Source: Stagonosporopsis chrysanthemi (Eukaryota > Ascomycota > Dothideomycetes > Pleosporales > Didymellaceae). From it: 62,355 nucleotides of DNA. The notes under the pieces were generated by a model. The model ran no database searches and was not told the DNA's origin. It saw only the letters and a program-made list of their open reading frames with translations. The position numbers and the translations under genes were made by a program. This document shows positions 54,307-62,355 of this stretch, in pieces (positions within the stretch are counted from its first letter, which is position 1; each line of letters begins with the position of its first letter). The DNA is taken from contig JAFISE010000175.1 in assembly GCA_022560025.1 (NCBI GenBank), positions 1 through 62,355 of the forward strand. Direction: 5' to 3'.

Positions 54307-55911
54307 GCTCTGCAGCTGATCCTTCCTACAACGTTTACTGGTATGTAAGCTTCCGCATTTTTAGTCTCTCTTCTGACAGGATTCAGACACAGGAATTATC
54401 TGACTGGCTGTTGGAATCAGATTTCGATCTATATATAGAGGAGGCATGCAAGGACATCAGCTTCTATCACATCTTCATCCGCTTTATCAACAGAAGTTTT
54501 TGCAGATCTAAAAGAAGTGACCTTGCAAGTTAATGATGTGAACACTTACAAACTACGGGCAGGATGATCAGAGAAACAGTGTGCAGCCGGCCATTTGGTG
54601 ACTTTGCGCTCGTCTTTGTGAGTCATACCCATCGACTATGATCATTGCCACAAAAAAGAAGCCAACCAGACTCGGCCTTTTAAACTACGCTAATCCAACA
54701 TGACCACAGAAGAATGCTACTGGGCTACTGAAGGCGTAAGATGTACACACATCTAGGGACAGATGATGCTTCCTGGCAATTCCCTTATATGGTTGTCGTC
54801 GTCATCCGAGCTTTTGGGTTACTGCAGATGCAGAACAACCAGTTCCTTAAGCGCTTGCGCCTAATGCATGACAATCGGCGGTCTCTCGTACTTCCACCAT
54901 ACGCAAGTAATCCTTTGGAGCCACTCTCCAGGTTCGTATACAAACTCAGCTGTCGGCTAGATCCTTCAGTCAAGGCATTCGCGGATGTCGGGCGCTGAAG
55001 AAAGTAGAGGGTATTTGGCCGTTGCTCAATCGGGATAAAGTTTGGTCTCAAAAAACAAAAGCGCAAGCGTCATAAATGATATGCTCAAGGTCTGAACGGA
55101 ATGCTACAGACGTTAGCGGAAATTATAAGGCTACAATCAGGTTTCCCAAAGCCAAATATGTACTTTGACTGCATGTGAACTTTGCCGTTGAAGCTACTGG
55201 GTGTCAAAGAAACCTACAAGAAAGTGCCTAGCTACTCAGCTAACATGGGGCTCTGACTATTGCCTCGGCCCCAGAAAAGGCACGGTAACGTAGTTTTGTC
55301 TGTCGGCTGAAACACTCGCAAGTGTCCAATGACGAGCTTTCCCTGGAATAACACCTTGACGATAGATACAAAGTAAAAGACAAATTAAACCAGTAATCTC
55401 TGTCCCGGATTACAATCTAAAGGTGAAAGCTATTGTTCAGACAGATAGTTCATTCTACGAAATGGTCATTAAGACTAGGCATGAACATTTCACCGGAAAG
55501 GAGATAGGAAGACATCTATGTCAGTATCGGCACTACTGACTTCGAACCGTCGGAACTGTGCTCGCCGGTTATCTGCTCATCGTGGGTTATACAAAGCTCC
55601 CTCTGAAATGGTCAGTCATTTTTCGCAGTGAGTAAGTGTACAGTAGGCTTACGGCTGTCCTGATGGCTACGAAGAGGTATCGTTACTGTAACGGGCAGGA
55701 GTGGGTTTGGCAGTGACGTACCTGACAAACGACTAGGCAACTGTACCGCGACTTTGAGAAGAGTGGATGAATGTTGATAAACTCTAGAGACACTGTATTC
55801 TACATTGCTAGCAGGTTCTGATTCGATTTGCCGTAGAGCATCTCTGTTGAACAACGCACAGCTTAGTCAGCCGAGCTGTATCGAAGAGCCAGCAAATGCA
55901 AACAATGTCGC
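54307..55911. other. Gene-poor stretch
   Basis: About 1.6 kb with only short unconvincing ORFs (e.g. 54741-54998 plus, 55612-55854 minus). Composition is moderately AT-rich. No repeat structure noticed. Confidence 0.4.
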
Positions 55912-56787
55912 TCAGAATATTATATCCTGATATACCATTTTCATGACTGCCGCTTCGCTGACCCAAGGGTCCATTGTCTCTTCAATGCGCTGGGGCCAAT
56001 CGTCATCCCATTGTAGTACACCCTGCAGGGTAGTGAAGTATTCCCAGTACGCCGGAAACCAGCCAGCCTCCTCCCAATCTATCAGGCTGACGACGAAACC
56101 CCTCGGTGTATCCAAATGTACTATTACGTTTTTCCTTTGCAGATCTGAATGCGAGAAAACAGGGTTATGACCAACCAATGTCTTTCCAAGATTTCTTTCA
56201 TAGAAGTCTGCTTTGTAGCTATGCCTCTTCATCCCTGCCCAAGCAGACCGGAGGCGCTTTACCAATGCCGCATTGAATTTGTCTTCTGAGTCGAACGGAC
56301 CATAGATTTCTTCGTCAGCATCGGGGCTGTAGAACAGATAATGGTGGTACCGGCCCTGGTCAACACTTCCGTAAAGTAGAGGACCTGGAATACTTCGAAT
56401 TGATGTAACGATTTCGTTCAATTTGGTACAAATGTCGGATTTTTCGCGGTCCTTAAGAGTAGGCCATAATTCATCGAGTGAGACACTAGGCATACGCTGC
56501 ATGATCAGGCAGACATGGCCCGTACTTGCTATGCCATACATTGCGTAGAGTTTCGGCAACCTGTGGCAATTTCCCAGGTGATGCTCGATAAATAGAAGTA
56601 CTTGGCCTTCGATCTCATTGACACCCCACCCGTATTTGACAACAAAGTGAGGCTCAACCGCAACGACCCTATGATATGATGTATCGTCCCGAAACACCGC
56701 TGTCGATTCGAAAAAGCGAGATTCGATAGGCAGGGGGGCAGGTAGTAGGTCGGGTGGTTTGGGAAGGTAGTTGAGCAGGCGCCCAAG
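55912..56787 (-). pseudogene. APH-type kinase (aminoglycoside phosphotransferase/choline kinase fold), 5' end cut off by a transposon
   Basis: Minus-strand frame open for 292 codons from the edge of the AT-rich element (in-frame TAG at 56790-56788) down to TAG at 55914-55912, with no in-frame ATG in its first ~80 codons. The coding signal begins at the boundary itself (LGRLLNYLPKPPDLLPAPLP, then ESRFFESTAVFRDD). Kinase motifs are intact: VVKYG (ATP-binding Lys), CLIMQRMPSVSLDELWP (hinge), HSDLQRKNVIV (catalytic loop) and SLIDWEEAGWFPAYWEY (metal-binding Asp). This is the common fungal APH family; substrates are mostly unknown. The 5' end, with the start codon, is missing exactly where the inverted repeat starts, so the element most simply inserted in the N-terminal part of the gene. 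It could still be expressed from a fortuitous promoter but with a different N-terminus. Confidence 0.75.
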
Positions 56788-57281
56788 CTAGGCTGGCGAA
56801 TAGGTAGGGGTTGGGTAGAGGTTGGGGTAGCACGTGACAGTACCTAACCCCTACCTAACCCCTACCTGCGCTAAGTTAATACTAAGTAGGTAGGGGTTAG
56901 GTTGTCTCTACTTAAGGTTAGAGTAGTGTAGAAGTTGCACTAATATTATAGAAGATTTTATCCTGTAGTAAGAAGGCTAATTATTACTGCCTATTATTAT
57001 ATACTATAGTAGGCTTACCTTAACAGAGTTATTCTATAGCAAGATAAGCTATTTATTACAACTTAAAATTATATACCTTAGTAGGAACTTCTAACGTAAC
57101 TTTAACCTAAGTCTATGTAACCTAACTTTTACTTCTACTTACGCTAGAAGTACTTCTACCTAACCTCTACTTCTAGCCTATACAACCTTAACTTAACTAC
57201 TACTCTAAGGTCTGTATAACTCTAACTTAACTTCTACTTACTACTAAGTACTTTAAACCTATTTACTAGCTTAGCCTAAGC
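56788..57281 (+). repeat. Left terminal inverted repeat
   Basis: Outer end beside the APH gene. It retains more G and C than the right copy (for example tagcacgtgacagtacctaac, tacctgcgctaagttaatac). The outer ~100 bases include TAGGGGTTAGGT and CCTAACCCCTACC runs. The inner end is actagcttagcctaagc. Confidence 0.8.
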
Positions 57282-59573
57282 TATAATTTATTTTAGGCTG
57301 TAGTTACTAGGTATATAAAGATATAGCAAGATATAAGTACATATACTATATAAGATAGGTTAACTTAGTAACAAAGTAGATTTTTTATTATAGTTGTTAA
57401 TTAAGATAATATATTAAGATAGAATAAAATAATAAATATAGTAAAGGCTAGTATTTAGCTTTATATATAAGTAAAGTGCTACTAGGCCTATACTAGTATA
57501 TTATGTCTAAATATTTAATCTATACTATCTACTAGTAATAGTAAAAAAACAAACTTTTTGTTTAAAAGAATACTTAAGATGTTTTTTTAGCTTATAAAGC
57601 TAGTAAAAGTAACGTACCTTACAGGTAAGTAGCTTACCTAAGCAAGTAGCTTACTTTTACTAAGACTATACTAAACTTTACTCTACTTATAATACCTCTA
57701 TATAAAAATATAATAAAGCTCTTAAAGAAAGTAGATGTATAGCTTACTTTCTAGGCTATCTAGTAAGACTATAACAATATAGAATACTAAAAGAGTCTAA
57801 AAGGTATAGGTATCTACTATAAGGTATATAAAAGTACTAAGATAAACTATAAGACTAGATCTCTATTTCTATAGGTCTTGTATAAAAAAATACTTTAAAA
57901 CTATCTATCTATACTTTATAAAAGTATCTCTTTTTATACTTATTAGACTTAGAGTAGAGTTATACTAAGTAGAATATAAAGTTATACTAAGATAGATATT
58001 TATTAGATAGTTATTAGAGTTATAAAAGACGAGATTGTAGTATTATAAAGATATAACAATTTCTTAGGAATAAGCTATAGCTATTTACAATGTGCCTTGA
58101 AAAATACTTAGTAATAGACTTGCTAGAACTCTTTTATAACACAATTGCAAGCCTAACTTAATAAAACTAATAAGTACTAAAAGAAAGGTAATTGTCTAGT
58201 ATATATTAAAGATAGACAAGTATAAATACCTACTATAGCTTATAAATATAGAAATTGTAGCTAACCCTCTGCTTGCTAAGCGCTACTACCTACTAATTAG
58301 CAAGAACTAAGCTAGTACCTTTGTTAAGTGTTAGCTAGAGCTTAAAGTTAAGTTTAATTAAAAGTATAACTATAAAAAAGCTCTAATATACTTTATAAAA
58401 AAGTAAATTATTAAGTAAGTAGATTAATCTTACTATACCTTTACTAAACTACTCTTTATATACTAATACGTCTTTAATATTACTATTTAGGCGTGTTAAA
58501 AAAACTTAGATATAGTATGTATTCTAGGCTCTTAAATAAGACACAACTTTCTCTTAGCAATATACTATAGCTATTTACAAGATACTTTAAGCTGTACTAA
58601 GTAGATAATATATAAGACAACCTTAATATTATAATTCTTTAGCTAACTTATAGAAGCTAGATAATAATAAAAAGAAGGTAATTATTAAATATATTCTTAA
58701 GCTAGACATGTGAGGATTTTCTTCTTAGCTCTTAGGTATAGCTACTATAGCTAATTCTTTGTACGCTAAGCGCAATCTAGGCTCTATTAGTATCAACTAG
58801 ACTAGCAAATAGGCCTCTATATTAAGATCTTAGAATCTGCAATATTTCTATAGGCTTACGCTTAATTTAGACAATTAGTAGCTTAAATTATAGCTCTAAC
58901 TTAGGTCTATCTTTTGCATATACAAAAACTTTAGCTAGCCCTTTTAGCTAGCTAGATTTTCTTGATTAGAGCTAAAACTAAAGACCTATCTCTTAGCAGC
59001 CTAGGTTATTAAACAACCTTTCTTTTATTAGATTATTAGATATTCTTTCTCTATATAATGTATAGGTTTTTATTATAGCTATAGATTAAGCTAACAACCT
59101 TTAAAATTAGCTTTAAACTAACAGAGGTATTACTAATTTAAGATCCTAATAAAAAAATCTATTTACTAGCTTCTACTTAAGTATACTTAGAGTAGAATTT
59201 AGAAAGCTACCTTATAACCTTTTATACTTTTCTTAAATTAAAGTTAATTATAACTAAAACTCTAAAGTATTACTAGGTATTTATAACTACTAAAGCTTAT
59301 TATTAGTAAGTAGTTTAAGTAATAGAGTGTAAAGCTTTATATTAAAAGCTATTATAATCTGTTCTAAGTTAAAAAAGCTAATCTAGCACTGTAGAACTCT
59401 CTTTAGATATTACTAAGTATAATAAAAGTATTATAGGCGTATATAAAGTATAGTAAAAACTTAGTCTTAGTTATATATAATATAGTTGTATATAAGCACT
59501 TTTACTTAGTACCTATATATTAAGCTTTAGCTAAGCTAATAATGTAGTACTGTTTTAAGACTGTACTTAGAGT

Positions 59574-59995
59574 AGCAAGCTAGGTATCCCTGTGTACTTA
59601 GAGTCTCTAACTTTAAGTAGGTATAACTCTTTAAATATTTAAGATATAGCTTAGTAGTATATTACACAATAAAATGCGCTAAGCTAGAGCTCTTAAAAAA
59701 GCTACTACTTGCTTAATTTAGAATAGTTTTAGCTAAGATATATCGCTTAGAACCTATAGAGAGTTTGTAGACTCTAGGGTTAAGTAGCAGTAAGAGTAGT
59801 ACAAACTATCTAGCTATTCTAGACGATATATCTTAGCTAAAACTATTCTAAATTAAGCAAGTAGTAGCTCTTTTAAGAGCTCTAGCTTAGCGCATTTTAT
59901 CGTGTAATATACTACTAAGCTGTATCTTAAATATTTAAAGAGTTATACCTACCTAAAGTTAGAGACTCTAAGTATACAAGAGTACCTAGCTTGCT
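59574..59995. repeat. Fold-back inverted repeat (two 172-bp arms, 78-bp loop)
   Basis: The left arm at 59574-59745 is an almost perfect reverse complement of the right arm at 59824-59995; the few differences are transitions. It starts agcaagctaggta and ends tatatcg at the loop. It looks like a MITE-like or nested element inside the larger one. Confidence 0.8.
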
Positions 59996-60300
59996 AGCCT
60001 AACTATACTTATAGTCTGTAAGTACTATTAATCTTTCTAGTACTTATTTAGCTTAGTAGCTTAGGCTAGGTTCTAATACTATATACCTACTTCAAAGAGT
60101 TAAAGCAACCTTTATTAATTAGTTATAAAAAGTAAAAAAATTAGTAAGTATATATAAAGTTATAAGCTTATTATTCTTATAGTATTACTAGAATTAAAAG
60201 ATATTATAAGTCTTATAGCTATTAATAACTAGTAAGTAGTAGAAACTAATAGTATAGTTTTTTATATATATATTAAAGTGTTTTAACTAAGCTAGACAAA

Positions 60301-60610
60301 GCTAGTAAATAGGTAAAGGTTAGGTAGAGATTAAGGTAGCACGTAACAGTACTTAACTTTTACCTAACTTCTACTTATACTAAGTTAATACTAAGTATGC
60401 TAGTAAATAAGTATAGAGTACTTAGTAGTAAGTAAAGGTAGAGTTAAAGTTGTATAGACTTAGAAGTAGTAGTAGAGTAAGAGTTATACAAGCTAGAAGT
60501 AAAGGTTAAGTACAAGTACTTTTAGTATATATAAGTATAAAGGTTAAGTTATATAGACTTAAGTTAGAGTTAAGTTTAAAGTACTTAGTAGAGTTATATA
60601 TATACTAATA
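60301..60610 (+). repeat. Partial third copy of TIR sequence
   Basis: 60301-60395 repeats the outer end of the left TIR in direct orientation (gctagtaaataggtaaaggt…tagcacgtaacagtac). From about 60399 the sequence switches to the inner part of the right TIR (gctagtaaataagtatagag…gtacttagtag) and runs to about 60610. This is consistent with a deleted or nested copy of the same element. Confidence 0.6.
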
Positions 60611-60810
60611 TAATTATAGTATAGTAGCTTAATTATATTTCTTTATTTAGAATAGTTATATAATTTTATTATTAAGTTTAGTAATTTTAGTTTAGATTTT
60701 TTATATCTAGAATAACTAGTTATTATAGTTAATAATAACAGCTACTCTAAATATTATATAGGCTTTACTTTTTTCTATAGCTACTATTCTCTTTATAAAA
60801 AAGTAGATAA

Positions 60811-61303
60811 GCTAACCTAAGCTAGTAAATAAATATAAAGTACCTAGTAGTAAGTAGAAGTTAGGTTAGAGTTGTATAGACCTTAAGGTAGTAGTTAGGT
60901 TATAGTTGTATAGGCTAGAAGTAGAAGTTAGGTAAAAGTACTTCTAGTATAAGTAGAGGTAAGAGCTAGGTTGCACAGACTTAGGTTAAGGTTAGGTTAG
61001 AAGTACCTACTAGAGTATATAATTTTAAGTTGTAATAAATAGCTCTTCTTACTATAGAATAACTTTGTTAGAGTAAGCCTACTATAGTATGTAATAATAA
61101 GTAGTAATAATTAGCTCTTTTACTATAAAATAAAATCTTTTATAATATTAGTATAACTTGTACCTTACTTTAACTCTAAGTAGAGATAACTTAACTTTTA
61201 CCTACTTAGTATTGACTTAGCATAGGTAAAGGTTAGGTAGAAGTTAGGTACTGTTATATACTACTCTAATTCCTACCTAAGTTCTTTTTATTTGCTAGCC
61301 TAG
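60811..61303 (-). repeat. Right terminal inverted repeat
   Basis: Reverse complement of the left TIR, from gctaacctaagctagtaaat (inner) to tttgctagcctag (outer). More transitions toward A/T than in the left copy. Confidence 0.8.
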
Positions 61304-62355
61304 GCTAATCTCTTTAATATCTTTATTTATTTTACTTTTAATATTAATTCTAATCTTACCTACTAACGTAATATAGGCAAGCAACTTAAAAAGATTATTT
61401 ACCTTATTATAAAGTAGAGTATTGTCTTCTACTATAGCCTTTAAGAATATTAAATCCTTTAAGATTATAATATCTTAGATAGCTTAGGTAAAAGGTCTAT
61501 ACTTCTAATCTCTAAGCACGTCTCTAGCAGTATTAAATACTTGCTCTACTCTTACTTATAAGATTAATACTACTAAAATATCTTTTATAACTTGTGCAAG
61601 ACAAAGATAAAAAGCTTTATATAACTTCTACTACTTTAAGAAATTAAAGCTGTTGCTTAATAGAACGTAGAGTATACTTAGATAAGACTCTCTTCTAAAT
61701 CTAGTTAAGCCTATATTCTTATCTATATTAAAAGTTAAACTTTAACTATATATAGAAAAGCTTGCTAACTGTAATTAAATTAGTATAGCTAGCTTAGGAA
61801 ACTATATACTCTCTAATAATTACCTTAAGATAGTATTAGAGACTAGGCTATTACTTCTAGTTTTAGTATTACTATAGCAGTCAAGATAGTCTAGAAATTC
61901 TTAACAGTAAGTATACTTATAATAAACTTTTTACAACTTATTCTAGATCTTGTTAGTATATAGCTATAATAATAAACTATAAAAATAGTACTTTATAAGC
62001 AGTTAGCTTTTATATAGAGTTTAGAATTGTTATAGAATTAAAAAGAAAATATTAATCTCTACTTATTCTTATATAGTATTTTAACAACTTTGTACAACCT
62101 TTATTTACTGCAGCTTAAACAACGTCTAGCTACTAATTACTATTAACACTGTTAGTATCTTCTCTAAGCTTGCTAGTTATATCTTCTAAGAAATTAAAAA
62201 GGCGTATATCTATAAGCAAGATATATAGAACATAAAGCTTATAGTTCTTAATTATATAGCTTAATACTAACTTAAAGTTCTTTAGTATTAGTATATTTAC
62301 CTAGAGATAGTGCTACTTAGATACTTTAAGGCAGAGTTTTTTAAAGTCTTTAAAA
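61304..62355. other. AT-rich block beyond the right repeat
   Basis: Continues to the window edge with the same AT-rich, TA-rich texture and no ORF of useful length, so it is probably further RIP-mutated repeat DNA into which the TIR element was inserted, or which was inserted beside it. No identifiable remnant of the missing APH gene 5' end. Confidence 0.6.

Larger units (their letters stand above)
56788..61303. mobile_element. RIP-degraded transposable element with ~490-bp terminal inverted repeats
   Basis: The sequence from 56788 inward (ctaggctggcgaataggtag) reappears in reverse complement at the other end (…tttgctagcctag ending 61303), and the match continues for nearly 500 bases with differences that are almost all C-to-T or G-to-A. 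The interior is AT-rich, dense in TA dinucleotides and stop codons, and has no ORF of note, so the transposase cannot be identified. Both ends carry CTAG, either a target-site duplication or the terminal bases. Long TIRs suggest a cut-and-paste DNA transposon, but the superfamily cannot be named. Total length is about 4.5 kb, but other repeats seem nested inside. Confidence 0.75.

Overview
This window is nuclear DNA of a filamentous ascomycete (Pezizomycotina). The class Dothideomycetes is a reasonable guess but is not proven here. The evidence is: many genes split by very short GT-AG introns (mostly 41-80 nt) with CTAAC/CTGAC-like branch sites; a HET-domain protein, a DUF1365 protein and a Dal5-type permease; small cysteine-rich secreted proteins; and an AT-rich, ORF-free block that looks like the product of repeat-induced point mutation (RIP). 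I see no bacterial-type operons, CRISPR arrays, rRNA or convincing tRNA.

Layout. 1-2.8 kb: the 5' part of a low-complexity protein gene running off the left edge, then a disordered Ser/Pro-rich protein. 5.2-8.6 kb: Cyp40 co-chaperone and an IFRD-type protein, both on the minus strand. 8.6-11.8 kb: gene-poor, with a fragment of a C2H2 zinc-finger gene. 11.8-15 kb: NOT3/NOT5 of the CCR4-NOT complex, divergent from D-aminoacyl-tRNA deacylase. 16-25 kb, plus strand: DUF1365 membrane protein, isocitrate lyase, a small disordered protein, and a multi-span membrane protein. 25.6-32.5 kb: PRPP synthetase and a full ABCB-type exporter facing each other across a long purine tract. 33.5-42 kb: HET protein, tail-anchored thioredoxin, a large disordered TP/SP-rich protein, and NADP isocitrate dehydrogenase. 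42.9-50.5 kb, minus strand: secreted protein, a C-terminally truncated auxin-efflux-carrier protein, an atypical Rho-like GTPase, an F-box protein, and an MFS permease. 52.6-54.3 kb: two head-to-head paralogous eight-cysteine secreted proteins. 55.9-56.8 kb: an APH-type kinase gene that loses its 5' end exactly where the AT-rich block begins. 56.8-62.4 kb: AT-rich block with a 4.5-kb element bounded by roughly 490-bp inverted repeats, a fold-back repeat inside it and a partial third copy of the repeat.

How the genes fit together. The left 50 kb is mostly conserved housekeeping. Isocitrate lyase and NADP-isocitrate dehydrogenase use the same substrate but lie 19 kb apart and are not a cluster. 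The right 12 kb has accessory, fast-evolving character: species-specific secreted proteins, a broken kinase and a decayed transposon. The most novel content is the paired secreted proteins and the transposon/kinase junction. All gene models were spliced by eye, so exon boundaries are predictions; start codons of the MFS permease and the zinc-finger gene are unresolved.
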